From NCBI RefSeq assembly GCF_011801145.1, contig NZ_CP046172.1:9486001-9550000 (forward strand): 64,000 nt of DNA, in the 5' to 3' direction. Position numbers and translations under genes: made by a program. Under the pieces are notes generated by a model that was not told the origin of the DNA, did not search any database, and saw only the letters and a program-made list of their open reading frames with translations. This DNA is from Nocardia arthritidis. GTDB taxonomy: Bacteria > Actinomycetota > Actinomycetes > Mycobacteriales > Mycobacteriaceae. How positions within the stretch are numbered: position 1 is the first letter of the stretch; each line of letters starts with the position of its first letter. Shown piece by piece: positions 10,420-18,535 of this stretch.

Positions 10420-11778
10420 ATGCGCAAGTTGGTGGCGCGTCGCGCCGCGGTCAAAGCAGCCACGCTCGCCTCGACCGTTTTCCTGGCCCCCTTGTTCGGT
10501 ATCGGACCCGCCCAGGCGGATCCCGTCGCACCCACCCAGCTGAACGAATCGAATCTGCCCCCCGAACTCGTGCAGGCCATCGCCCGCGATCTGAAGATGA
10601 CCCCGGCGCAGTATCTCGACCGCGCCGCCAAGGCACAGCAGCTCAGCGACTACGCGCGCGGATTCCGTTCGGAGCGGCCGGATTCCTTCGCGGGCGCCTG
10701 GCTCACCCCGGACGGTAAACCGGTGGTCGCCGTCACCACGGCGGACGCCGCCCGCATCGCCACCGCCGACGGCTACCAGACCAAGATGGCCCCGATCTCC
10801 GCGGACAGCCTGGAAAGCTCGCTGACGCAACTGAATCAGTGGGTGTCCACACTGCCGCGCGAACTGTCCCAAGCCATCAACAACGTCGCGATCGATTTCC
10901 TCAACAGCCAATTGGTGTTGAGCCTCGCCAACACCCCGGCCGGGCACGTGCTCAACCTGCCCACGCTGATCGCCAACATCAAGGTCATCCTTTCGCCGAA
11001 CGGCGGCGGTCCGGTCGAGCACCGGCCGATGGGCGGCGACACCTACATCAGCGCACCGACCTCGCTGCAGGATGCCGAGCTGAAGACCGTCGACGTCTGC
11101 TCATTCGGTTTCAACAGCGTCGACGCGGCCGGTAATGCGCTGAATATCAGTGCGGGACACTGCAATCCGAATATCGACAAGGCCAACGACCAGGCCTCGG
11201 TCTACCTGCCGAACGTCAGGGACGTCGCGGCCAGCCCGGAGCTCGGCACCTTCGTCCGCGCCAAGCTGGGCGGGCAAGGCGCACTGGACTATTCGGTGAT
11301 CAAGCTGAACGACCGCGCGGTGCGGGCGGGTATGGATCAGCCGTCGGTGCGCGGCGCGAACGGCACCACGCTGTCCATCACCGGCATCGCCGACCCGGTG
11401 ACCGGCGCCCCGGTCTGCAAGTCGGGCCAATCCTCCACCTTCACTTGCGGTTTCGTCGTCGCCGATCGAGTGGAGACGCAGCTGTACACCGCGGAGGGCG
11501 TGAGCAAGATCGTGCGCGGCTTCGCCAGCTCGGCCTGCACCCTCGGCGGCGACAGCGGCGGCGCGATCGTGTCCGGCACGCTGGCCCTCGGCATCACCAG
11601 TGGCTCCAACGCGGCCGAGGCGCCGGATTGCAACGAGGCCAATATGGCGCTGGCGCAGTACGGCGGCACCGCGACGCTCGGCATCCCGATCCGCGCGATC
11701 CTCGCCGATATCGACGCAGGCTCCGGCGGCGGGCTCGGCAGCGGCATCGAGGTGCGCACCCGGCGTGATGTCGGCTGA
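10420..11778 (+). CDS. Secreted S1 family serine protease with alpha-lytic-type pro-region
   Basis: The 452-residue preproprotein starts at ATG 10420 behind GAAGGGA. A signal peptide (RKLVARRAAVKAATLAST to AQA) precedes a pro-region of about 170 residues and a trypsin-fold catalytic domain. The catalytic triad is visible: His247 in SAGHCNP, Asp290 in LDYSVI and Ser379 in GDSGGAI. Paired cysteines flank the active site. The architecture matches alpha-lytic/streptogrisin-type endopeptidases of actinomycetes, which fold with the help of the pro-region and act outside the cell. It is a paralogue of the next gene, in the same orientation, which points to a tandem duplication. Substrate is not predictable. 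Confidence 0.88.
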   Translation: MRKLVARRAAVKAATLASTVFLAPLFGIGPAQADPVAPTQLNESNLPPELVQAIARDLKMTPAQYLDRAAKAQQLSDYARGFRSERPDSFAGAWLTPDGKPVVAVTTADAARIATADGYQTKMAPISADSLESSLTQLNQWVSTLPRELSQAINNVAIDFLNSQLVLSLANTPAGHVLNLPTLIANIKVILSPNGGGPVEHRPMGGDTYISAPTSLQDAELKTVDVCSFGFNSVDAAGNALNISAGHCNPNIDKANDQASVYLPNVRDVAASPELGTFVRAKLGGQGALDYSVIKLNDRAVRAGMDQPSVRGANGTTLSITGIADPVTGAPVCKSGQSSTFTCGFVVADRVETQLYTAEGVSKIVRGFASSACTLGGDSGGAIVSGTLALGITSGSNAAEAPDCNEANMALAQYGGTATLGIPIRAILADIDAGSGGGLGSGIEVRTRRDVG

Positions 11779-11889
11779 ATCGGGCCGTGACGGGCAATAC
11801 GGACAATTCGCTTGGACGCGGCGTCCGAATAATCCGCGCACTCCCGAAACCGCGCCCTGAGATGAGTAGGCATACCGGGCGGAAGCCCA

Positions 11890-11895
11890 TATAGT
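11890..11895 (+). promoter_or_regulatory. Probable leaderless promoter (-10 TATAGT) for the second S1 protease
   Basis: TATAGT matches the actinobacterial -10 consensus TANNNT and ends 6 bases before ATG 11902, with no ribosome-binding site between. This geometry places the transcription start at or next to the start codon, as in the leaderless mRNAs common in mycobacteria and relatives. Confidence 0.5.
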
Positions 11896-11901
11896 CTGGT
11901 C

Positions 11902-13221
11902 ATGCTCCTGCCACGTATAGGTCAGTTCCGATCCGCTGCGCGACAGACCAGGATCCGAAAATCAGTGATCGCCGCTTCGGCGGCGATCCTGCTGTTCGGG
12001 CCCACCGCGGCAGTAGCGAACGCACAGCCGGATCCGGCCCCCCAACTGCCGCCGGAACTCATCACCGCCATCACGCGCGACCTGAAGATCTCACCGCAGG
12101 AATACCTGCATCGCGCGGATGTCGCCCAGCAGGTCGCGGCGTTCGGCACCACGGCGCAGCGGCAGTACCCGCAGGTGTTCGCCGGCTCCTGGCTCGACGA
12201 CGCGGGCAAGGCGGTCGTCGCGCTGGCGCAGGGCCCGGGCAGCGACGAGGCCCGAAAGGCCGCGCAGTCGGCCGGATTCGAGGTGCGCAACGTCGCCAAG
12301 AGCGAGATGACGCTGCGTGGTGAGAAGAGCGCGTTCGAGCAGTGGCTGAGCGGACAGCCCGCCGAGGTCGCCTCGCAGGTGCGTGGCGCGGTCATCGATA
12401 CCGTGAACAACACCGTCGCCGTGCGCGTCGACAAGTCGGGGCTGCCGATGCCGAGCTTCATCGACCCGGCCCGGGTCATCGTGATGCCGGCGCCGCCGCA
12501 GGCGGGCGAGCCGATCGCGGCGGCCATCGCCAGCGCGTCGAACCTCGGCCCCAAGGCCGCGGGCGACTCGTACGCCTCGCTGATGGGCCGCCTGCAGCTG
12601 CGCTGCTCGCTCGGCTTCAACGGCACCCTCAACGGCAGCACGGTGAATATCAGTGCGGGGCACTGCAATCCCGATCTTCCGTCGGCGGGCGGCGATAATG
12701 CGGCCGCGGTCGTCGCGCTGGTGACCGATAACAGCGGCCCGCGGGTCGGCCAGTTCCAGAAGTCGGTGCTCGGCCAGCAGGACTACTCGATCATCAAGAT
12801 CAACGACGAGTTCCGGGACAGCTTCTCCAACAACCTGGTTCGCGTCCCGAACGCCGCACCCATCGCGCTCGGCGGCGTCGCCGTTCCGGTGGTCGGCGCT
12901 CCGGTCTGCAAGTCGGGCGCGCGCACCGGCTTCAGCTGCGGCGTCATCAACGCCGTCGACCAGACCGTCCAGATCGGCGACCGGCAGCAGACCCAGAGCT
13001 TCTCGGCCAACATCTGCGCCCTGCCCGGCGACAGCGGCGGCCCGGTGGTGACCGGTAATCTCGCCCTCGGCATCTCCAGCGCGTCATCGGTGGCCGACTA
13101 CCCGATCTGCGAGATCCCCAACCTGATCGGCGCGCTCACCGGCAACGTGCCGCAGCTGTTCGCGCAGCCGCTGAACGTCGTCCTCTCGGACAACCCTGGT
13201 CTGAAGGTCAACGGGAGCTGA
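11902..13221 (+). CDS. Secreted S1 family serine protease, paralogue of the upstream gene
   Basis: The 439-residue product has the same build as the protein at 10420-11778: signal peptide (ending near VANAQ), the conserved LPPELITAITRDLKISPQEYLHRA start of the pro-region, and a trypsin-fold domain. The triad is His254 (SAGHCNP), Asp294 (QDYSII) and Ser378 (GDSGGPV). The GDSGGPV form is the more canonical of the two; the paralogue has GDSGGAI. It appears to have its own leaderless promoter and ends at a strong terminator, so it is probably transcribed separately. Extracellular endopeptidase is the confident call; the substrate is unknown. Confidence 0.88.
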   Translation: MLLPRIGQFRSAARQTRIRKSVIAASAAILLFGPTAAVANAQPDPAPQLPPELITAITRDLKISPQEYLHRADVAQQVAAFGTTAQRQYPQVFAGSWLDDAGKAVVALAQGPGSDEARKAAQSAGFEVRNVAKSEMTLRGEKSAFEQWLSGQPAEVASQVRGAVIDTVNNTVAVRVDKSGLPMPSFIDPARVIVMPAPPQAGEPIAAAIASASNLGPKAAGDSYASLMGRLQLRCSLGFNGTLNGSTVNISAGHCNPDLPSAGGDNAAAVVALVTDNSGPRVGQFQKSVLGQQDYSIIKINDEFRDSFSNNLVRVPNAAPIALGGVAVPVVGAPVCKSGARTGFSCGVINAVDQTVQIGDRQQTQSFSANICALPGDSGGPVVTGNLALGISSASSVADYPICEIPNLIGALTGNVPQLFAQPLNVVLSDNPGLKVNGS

Positions 13222-13235
13222 TCCGCCAGTCGTCG

Positions 13236-13271
13236 AAAAGGCCGGTCGCCCTTGTGCGATCGGCCTTTTTG
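13236..13271 (+). terminator. Rho-independent terminator after the protease gene
   Basis: AAAAGGCCGGTCGC and GCGATCGGCCTTTT form a near-perfect stem with a short CCTTGT loop and end in a run of T. It lies 15 bases after the stop at 13221 and about 50 bases before the NRDE start at 13320. Confidence 0.8.
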
Positions 13272-13319
13272 CTGTCACTTTCCTGTCAGCCGGCTGACGG
13301 GTGCGGCATCCTGGATTGC

Positions 13320-14174
13320 ATGTGTTTGGTGTTGATCGGCTGGCGCGCGCATCCGGACTATCGCTTGATCGTGGCGGCCAACCGGGACGAGTTCTACACC
13401 CGGCCCACCGAATCCATGCGCTGGTGGCCGGAGGTTTCCGGATTGCTCGCCGGGCGCGATCTCGGCGCTGTCGGCCGGGCCGCGGGTGAGCCGCCGGGCA
13501 CCTGGCTCGGCCTGCGCGGCGAGGTCAACAGATTCGCCACCGTCACCAATGTGCGCAACCCGAATGATGAACGCCCCGATGCCCGTTCGCGCGGCGCACT
13601 GCTGATGGACTTCCTACGCGGCAGACCGGCGGGCGAGTTCCCCGGCCCGGAGAAGTACGTGCTCGACATCGCCAGGGCCACCGACGAATACAACGGTTAC
13701 AACCTGGTGGTCTCGGATCTCGAGACGCTGTGGTGGTATTCGAACCGGGCGATGACGCCGCCCCGCGAGCTGCTACCCGGCTGCCACGGACTGTCCAACG
13801 GCGCCTTCGTCGGCTCCCTGTCCAACCCGGAATCGACTGCACCGCAGCCCATCTGGCCGAAGGTACGGGCGGGAGTCGCCGGGCTGCGGGCGGTGATCGA
13901 ATCCGATCCCGGCAATATCGACCGCTATTTCGAGGTGCTCGCCGACCGCGCCGAAGCGCCCGATGATCTATTGCCGCACACCGGGATTCCACTGCCGCGC
14001 GAACGCGCGCTCTCGGCCCGCTTCGTCGCGCACGACCTGCACGGCACGCGCGCGAGCACCGTCCTACTGGTGCGCAACGACGGTTCGTATCTGATAGCCG
14101 AGCGATCCTTCGAGCGGTTCGGGCGCGCGATCGGTGCCGAATCCTTTTCCGGTCGACTCGATCTGCCGAACTGA
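13320..14174 (+). CDS. NRDE (TANGO2-like) family protein
   Basis: The start is placed at ATG 13320 so that the product begins MCLVLIGW, because this family starts with Met-Cys; an upstream in-frame start would run through the terminator. The motif AANRDEFYTRPT at about residues 20-31 is the name-giving NRDE motif. RDLGAVGRAAGEPPGTWLGL fits the conserved DxxxGGTWLGxN region, although degenerate. Length (284 residues) fits the family. Cys2 may act as an N-terminal nucleophile after Met removal, as proposed for relatives; the biochemical role of the family remains unclear. It probably stands alone, between the terminator and a MarR gene. Confidence 0.85.
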   Translation: MCLVLIGWRAHPDYRLIVAANRDEFYTRPTESMRWWPEVSGLLAGRDLGAVGRAAGEPPGTWLGLRGEVNRFATVTNVRNPNDERPDARSRGALLMDFLRGRPAGEFPGPEKYVLDIARATDEYNGYNLVVSDLETLWWYSNRAMTPPRELLPGCHGLSNGAFVGSLSNPESTAPQPIWPKVRAGVAGLRAVIESDPGNIDRYFEVLADRAEAPDDLLPHTGIPLPRERALSARFVAHDLHGTRASTVLLVRNDGSYLIAERSFERFGRAIGAESFSGRLDLPN

Positions 14175-14237
14175 TCAGCCAGGCCGGGTTATGGCAGGCC
14201 AAGCACAACCAGGCCTTGAATTTAGTACGGATTCGGA

Positions 14238-14243
14238 TAATCT
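14238..14243 (+). promoter_or_regulatory. Probable leaderless promoter (-10 TAATCT) for the MarR gene
   Basis: TAATCT fits TANNNT and lies 6 bases before the GTG start at 14250; there is no ribosome-binding site. It sits between two related half-sites (GGATTCGG and GGATTCG), which could be an autoregulatory operator. Confidence 0.4.
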
Positions 14244-14249
14244 GGATTC

Positions 14250-14672
14250 GTGAAGTCCGGATCCGTAGTAGATGAGCCGCTGTTGCTGGCATTGCAGCGG
14301 GCCACTCATGCCACCATGCAGGAGTTATCCGCGGCGGTGGTCGATCTGGACGTGACCGATTCGGAGGCCAACGCCCTCGCCAACCTCACCGATGGCGGTC
14401 GCACCGTTTCCGAACTGGGCGCGGGTATCGGTATCCGCCCGACGACACTCACCGGGGTGCTCGATCGCTTGGAACGCAAGGGGCTCATCACCCGGGGGAT
14501 CCGCCGGGGCGACCGGCGCGCCGTACTGATCGAGCTCACCCCGGCGGGAGCCGCCGCCGCGGCGGATGTCCGGCAGGCGATGGCCGAACTGGAAACCCGT
14601 TTGCTGGAAGGCCTTTCGGTGCGAACGATCGATGAAGCGCGGCGCGTACTGAAGGCGTTGACCGGATCGTGA
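14250..14672 (+). CDS. MarR family transcriptional regulator
   Basis: This 140-residue protein has the winged-helix core of MarR regulators: VTDSEANALANL, then TVSELGAGIGIRPTTLTGVLDRLERKGLITRG (recognition helix and wing start) and GDRRAVLIELTPAG (wing). The GTG start at 14250 follows a plausible leaderless promoter. The next gene starts within the stop codon (GTGA overlap), so the two are coupled. It is likely a repressor of its own operon; the ligand is unknown. A role over the acyl-CoA dehydrogenases 570 bases downstream is possible but not shown. Confidence 0.85.
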   Translation: MKSGSVVDEPLLLALQRATHATMQELSAAVVDLDVTDSEANALANLTDGGRTVSELGAGIGIRPTTLTGVLDRLERKGLITRGIRRGDRRAVLIELTPAGAAAAADVRQAMAELETRLLEGLSVRTIDEARRVLKALTGS

Positions 14673-15058
14673 CCGCCTTCGACGATCTACTGGCCGAGGT
14701 GCCGGCCACGGCCGAGCGCTTCGGTCATCGCGAACACGTACACCTCACCTGGCTCGCCGTGCGGCGGTTCGGGCTTCCCGCGGCAATTCCCCTAGTCAGC
14801 GACGGCCTCAGGAACACGGCCCGGTACGCCGGGGTGCCGCGGAAATACAACGCGACGGTCAGTCGAGCATGGGTCCTCCTGGTCGCTCACCATCTGCAGC
14901 AGACGCCGGTCGATGATTTCGACGAGTTCATCGACCGCAATCCCGGCCTGCTCGACAAACGCCTGCTCATGCGGTTCTACCTGCCCTCGACACTGGCGAG
15001 CGCCGCCGCGCGCGGCGGCTGGGTCGAGCCCGACCTGGCGCCACTTCCCGCCGCTTGA
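14669..15058 (+). CDS. Conserved hypothetical protein coupled to MarR
   Basis: The GTG start at 14669 overlaps the MarR stop by 4 bases. The 129-residue, largely helical product has an early FGHREHVHLTWLAVRRFG segment, like a set of uncharacterised bacterial proteins that share an H-x-x-H-V/L-x-x-A/T-W motif. Two histidines and nearby Arg residues could form a small site, but no enzyme family is recognised. Tight coupling to the regulator suggests it is the regulator's main target or a co-effector. Confidence 0.7.
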   Translation: MTAFDDLLAEVPATAERFGHREHVHLTWLAVRRFGLPAAIPLVSDGLRNTARYAGVPRKYNATVSRAWVLLVAHHLQQTPVDDFDEFIDRNPGLLDKRLLMRFYLPSTLASAAARGGWVEPDLAPLPAA

Positions 15059-15239
15059 ACCGCTTCGGTTGCCGGCGGTAGTCGATTTGTCGTCAGCCCA
15101 TTGCGGTCCCGAATGTTGTCCATCAATTGCGGGCAGGTGACATCAGTTTGCTACGCTCGGCCGGACGGTGCGGGAGCGCGCCGTCTCGCACCGGCCAACG
15201 GCCGGGTGATGCACCGATGCGGACCCTCCGGGAGGGCAG

Positions 15240-16469
15240 ATGGAATACGACTGGTCAGCGGCGGATCTGGCCTTCCGGGACGAGGTGCGCGCCTTCCTCG
15301 CCGCCGAGCTGACACCCGAACTGCGGCGGGCCGGGCGGCTGGCGACGAGCGTCTACCCGGATCACGCGGCCAGCATGGAATGGCAGCGGATTCTGCACGC
15401 GCGCGGCTGGGCAGCGCCGGCATGGCCGGTCGAATACGGTGGCTGCGCATGGAGTCTGACCCAGCACTACATCTTCGGCAGAGAACTGGCGCTGGCCGGT
15501 GCGCCCGCACTCTCGCCGATGGGTATCAGGATGGTGGCTCCGGCCATCATCGCCTTCGGCACACCTGAGCAGAAGGCATACTTCCTGCCGCGCATCCTCA
15601 CCGGGGAAGTCTTTTTCTGCCAAGGGTATTCGGAGCCGGAGGCCGGATCCGATCTCGCGGCGCTGAGCATGGCGGCGATCCAGGACGGCGACGACCTGAT
15701 CTGCACGGGCAGCAAGATCTGGACGACCCATGCGACGGAAGCGAATTGGATCTTCTGCCTGGTACGCACCGGGCGCGACGGCAAGAAGCAGCAGGGCATC
15801 ACCTTCCTGCTCATCGATATGACCACGCCGGGAATCGAAATCCGCCCGCTCGTCATGACCTCCGGCGAACAGGTGCAGAACCAGGTCTTCTTCGACAACG
15901 TCCGGGTGCCGAAAAGCAATGTGCTCGGCCGGATCGACGACGGCTGGACCGTGGCGAAATACCTTCTGGTGCATGAGCGCGGCGGAGCCGCCGCACCTTG
16001 GTTGCAGGTGATGGCCGCCGATGTGGCCGCCGCGGCGGCGGAACAGACCGGGCCCGACGGAAACCCGCTGATCGACGACCCGTCATTCGCCGCGCGGCTG
16101 GCGGACGCCAGGATTCGCACCGAGGTGCTCGAAGTTCTGGAGTACCGAACGATTTCCGCGATGGCCATGGGTGAGAATCCCGGCCCCGCCTCGTCCATGC
16201 TCAAGATACTCGCCACCGAGTTGAGCCAGCGGCTCACCGAACTCGCACTCGATGCCGCCGGTCCGCGTGGCCGGGTCTACCAACCGCACGTCACCGCGCC
16301 CGGCGGGCCGATCGCCGAATACACCCCGCCCGCCGACGATTACGTCAGCGGCGCGCCGTGGCAGGCGGTCGCGCCGCTGCGTTACTTCAACGACCGGGCC
16401 GGCTCGATCTACGCGGGCAGCAACGAAATTCAGCGAAATATCCTCGCCAAGGCAGCATTGGGGCTCTGA
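15240..16469 (+). CDS. Acyl-CoA dehydrogenase (FadE-type), first subunit of a pair
   Basis: The 409-residue protein begins MEYDWSAADLAFRDEVRAFL after GGGAGG (12-base region upstream). Acyl-CoA dehydrogenase marks include YSEPEAGSDLA (about 122-132), IWTTHATEANW (flavin-contacting region) and the C-terminal AGSNEIQRNILAKAALGL. It belongs to the set of about 400-residue dehydrogenases that pair with a shorter, less conserved partner to form alpha2beta2 complexes in mycobacterial steroid and branched-acyl side-chain oxidation. The next gene overlaps its stop codon (TGATG), which supports such a complex. Reaction: FAD-dependent alpha,beta-desaturation of an acyl-CoA. The substrate cannot be told from sequence. 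Confidence 0.88.
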   Translation: MEYDWSAADLAFRDEVRAFLAAELTPELRRAGRLATSVYPDHAASMEWQRILHARGWAAPAWPVEYGGCAWSLTQHYIFGRELALAGAPALSPMGIRMVAPAIIAFGTPEQKAYFLPRILTGEVFFCQGYSEPEAGSDLAALSMAAIQDGDDLICTGSKIWTTHATEANWIFCLVRTGRDGKKQQGITFLLIDMTTPGIEIRPLVMTSGEQVQNQVFFDNVRVPKSNVLGRIDDGWTVAKYLLVHERGGAAAPWLQVMAADVAAAAAEQTGPDGNPLIDDPSFAARLADARIRTEVLEVLEYRTISAMAMGENPGPASSMLKILATELSQRLTELALDAAGPRGRVYQPHVTAPGGPIAEYTPPADDYVSGAPWQAVAPLRYFNDRAGSIYAGSNEIQRNILAKAALGL

Positions 16470-17608
16470 TGAACTTCACCCTTACCGACGAGCAACGGAT
16501 GCTCCGCGACGCGGTCGCCGGATTCCTCGGCGCCCGTTACGAATTGACGAAGAGCCGGGCGGCGGTGAAATCCGCGGCGGGTTGGGATCCGGCGATCTGG
16601 CGTGGATTCGCCGACGAGATCGGCATACTCGGCGCCACGCTGCCCGAGCGGGTCGGCGGCATGGGCGGCGGGCCGATCGAACTGCTGGTTATCGCCGAGG
16701 AACTCGGACGCGCGCTGGTCGTCGAGCCGTTCGTCGACACAGTCGTGCTCGGCGCGGGGCTGCTCGACCGGTCCGGTGGCGCGGATGACGTACTGCGGCA
16801 GATTGTTTCGGGCTCGGCCCGGGTCGCGTTCGCGGCGCTGGAGCCCGGTTCCGGCGATATTTTCCACGATGTGTCGACCACCGCGCGGCGCGACGGCGCC
16901 GAGTGGGTGCTCGACGGCACGAAGATCGTGGTGACCGGCGCGCCGATCGCCACCCACCTGGTCATCGCCGCACGCACCTCCGGGGCGCGCCGAGATCCGG
17001 CCGGAATCTCGTTGTTCCACACCGTATTCGACGCGGCGAATCCGCCGGCGGGTGTCGAGGTGCACGCCTATCGCACCATCGATGACCGCGTCGCGGCCGA
17101 CCTGGTTTTCACCGGCCTGCGCCTGCCCGCCGAGGCGCTGCTCGGCGCCGAGGGCGAGGCCTGGCGGGTCATCGAGCCGACCATCGACGACGCCATCGCC
17201 GCGATCACCGCCGAGGCCGTCGGCTGCATGCGAAAAGTGTTGGCCGACACCGTCGAATACACCAAGCAGCGGCACCAGTTCGGCCAGCCCATCGCCGGCT
17301 TCCAGGTACTGCAACACCGCATGGTCGACATGTACCTGGAACTCGAACAATCCGTCGCCGCCGCCTACCTGGCCGCGAACTCGCTGCGCACCGCCCAACC
17401 CGCCCGCGCCCGCGCCATCGCCGCCGCCAAGGTCACCGTCGGCCGCGCCGCCCGCTTCATCGGCCAGAACGCCGTCCAACTGCACGGCGCCATGGGCATG
17501 ACCGAAGAACTCGCCATCGGCCACTACTTCAAACGCCTGACCGCCATAGAACGCGAATTCGGCCCCACCCCCCACCACCTGACCCGCTACGCGGCCCTGA
17601 CCAGATAA
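16469..17608 (+). CDS. Acyl-CoA dehydrogenase, partner subunit
   Basis: The start is ATG 16469, overlapping the stop of the preceding dehydrogenase by one base; a longer in-frame start inside that gene is rejected. The 379-residue product begins MNFTLTDEQRMLRDAVAGFL and shows the acyl-CoA dehydrogenase fold (GIRILG-type GILGATLPERVGGMGGG, TKQRHQFGQPIAGFQVLQHRMVDM, and FIGQNAVQLHGAMGMTEELAIGHYFKRL). The C-terminal QLHGAMGMTEE region contributes to the flavin/dimer contacts. The central YSEPEAGSD-type motif of its partner is missing here, as expected for the beta-like subunit of heterotetrameric FadE enzymes. The two genes almost certainly work as one enzyme. Confidence 0.86.
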   Translation: MNFTLTDEQRMLRDAVAGFLGARYELTKSRAAVKSAAGWDPAIWRGFADEIGILGATLPERVGGMGGGPIELLVIAEELGRALVVEPFVDTVVLGAGLLDRSGGADDVLRQIVSGSARVAFAALEPGSGDIFHDVSTTARRDGAEWVLDGTKIVVTGAPIATHLVIAARTSGARRDPAGISLFHTVFDAANPPAGVEVHAYRTIDDRVAADLVFTGLRLPAEALLGAEGEAWRVIEPTIDDAIAAITAEAVGCMRKVLADTVEYTKQRHQFGQPIAGFQVLQHRMVDMYLELEQSVAAAYLAANSLRTAQPARARAIAAAKVTVGRAARFIGQNAVQLHGAMGMTEELAIGHYFKRLTAIEREFGPTPHHLTRYAALTR

Positions 17609-17619
17609 CGCTGGCGAGT

Positions 17620-17635
17620 TCAGAACTAGTTCTGA
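17620..17635. promoter_or_regulatory. Perfect 16-bp palindrome upstream of the toxin-antitoxin pair
   Basis: TCAGAACTAGTTCTGA is a perfect palindrome that ends 12 bases before the antitoxin ATG at 17648. Type II antitoxins commonly repress their own promoters through such sites, so this is the likely autoregulatory operator. A CATACT hexamer just after it could be the -10 box. Confidence 0.55.
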
Positions 17636-17647
17636 CATACTGGCCAC

Positions 17648-18115
17648 ATGGGCGCTACAGCGACATGGTCGGAATTCCTGCGGGACCCGAACCGGGTGAT
17701 CGAAACGATGGAGGCGGACGGTTCGGTCACCCTGGTTCGCCGGTCGGCGCCGCCTGTGCGCTTGTCCGATGCGGATGCCGCCGTGGCCGCAGAGGAGACG
17801 CTGGGCGCGCTCACACTTCTGCTATCACTGGCACTCGACGATGACATGCTCACCAAGTTGGTCAGCAAGCTGACCTTCGCCTTTCCCTGGATCGAACTTC
17901 TCCCGGAAACACAGCGCCCCGAGTTCGTCGCGGATTTCCTGCATAACGCCAGAGCCGGTTTCGCCATCGGTCGCCTCGATGTGCTGACAGCAACCCTGGC
18001 CGCGTGGCGCGATACCGCGACCGCGTACGCCGACAGCAGGATTCGGGTCGATGGTTCCGATCTGCACTACCTGGAAAACGCGGTGCCGGTACCGGATCCG
18101 AAAGGCGATGAGTGA
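17648..18115 (+). CDS. Putative antitoxin of a type II toxin-antitoxin pair (Phd/YefM-like N-terminus)
   Basis: The 155-residue protein starts with TWSEFLRDPNRVIETMEADGSVTLVRRSAPPVRLSDADAA. This resembles the Phd/YefM antitoxin beta-alpha DNA-binding region, in which a short helix is followed by a strand pair ending in R-R-x-x-P-x. The remainder is helical and acidic, as expected for a toxin-neutralising part, although it is longer than typical Phd proteins (about 80-90 residues). The gene starts behind a perfect palindrome, and its stop overlaps the next start (GTGA), the usual antitoxin-first arrangement. The family call is moderate; the module call rests mainly on organisation. Confidence 0.6.
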   Translation: MGATATWSEFLRDPNRVIETMEADGSVTLVRRSAPPVRLSDADAAVAAEETLGALTLLLSLALDDDMLTKLVSKLTFAFPWIELLPETQRPEFVADFLHNARAGFAIGRLDVLTATLAAWRDTATAYADSRIRVDGSDLHYLENAVPVPDPKGDE

Positions 18116-18471
18116 CCAAGCGCCGGGAGGTAGCACGCCCGCTCAAACGGACCGAGTACGAGATCGTCTTCATTACGAACGAAGCGCAGAAAGGCTGGAC
18201 CGACTGTCTCGCGGCGGCACGCAATGCGATGGTCGAGGCCTGGGAGGCTCTGACACGAGCTCCGGTGACCACATCGGCGCGGCTCTACCCCCTGAGAGGG
18301 GAACTCAGGTACGGCACGTACCAAGGTCAGACCTACGAGCGTTACCAATACAAGTTCACTGACGGAGGTCGGCTCTGGTACTTCGTCGAACACGCGCAGA
18401 AAGGCGATAAGACCGCCGGTCGCGTGCTCCTGGAACGCTGCCTTCCAGGGCACCCCAAGGAGACCGAGTAG
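18112..18471 (+). CDS. Putative RelE/ParE-like toxin
   Basis: The GTG start at 18112 overlaps the antitoxin stop by 4 bases. The basic, 119-residue product reads YEIVFITNEAQKGWTDCLAAARNAMVEAWEALTRAP, then LYPLRGELRYGTYQGQTYERYQYKF, then GRLWYFVE and a C-terminal RVLLERCLPGHPKETE. The order (helix pair, then L-x-G-E-L plus an R/Y/W-rich beta sheet, then VE...HPKETE) matches a set of actinobacterial RelE-superfamily proteins recalled with endings like VHTSHPNQT. Such toxins cleave mRNA at the ribosome or poison gyrase. Catalytic residues cannot be fixed without alignment. Confidence 0.6.
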   Translation: MTKRREVARPLKRTEYEIVFITNEAQKGWTDCLAAARNAMVEAWEALTRAPVTTSARLYPLRGELRYGTYQGQTYERYQYKFTDGGRLWYFVEHAQKGDKTAGRVLLERCLPGHPKETE

Positions 18472-18489
18472 CACTGCCGACAAGCAATC

Positions 18490-18521
18490 GAGCCCGGGTC
18501 CGTTGGACGGGCCCGGGCTCG
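18490..18521. terminator. Hairpin between convergent genes
   Basis: GAGCCCGGG-T-CCGT and ACGG-G-CCCGGGCTC form a long stem (one mismatch) around a TGG loop. It lies between the toxin stop (18471, plus strand) and the Fe-S reductase stop (18536, minus strand), so it can serve both. There is no clear T run. Confidence 0.6.
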
Positions 18522-18535
18522 ATTATCGATTCGGT

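Noticed and set aside
16358..16468. A longer start for the second acyl-CoA dehydrogenase
   Set aside because: The extra residues are an out-of-frame read of the first dehydrogenase; ATG 16469 gives the family-typical N-terminus.
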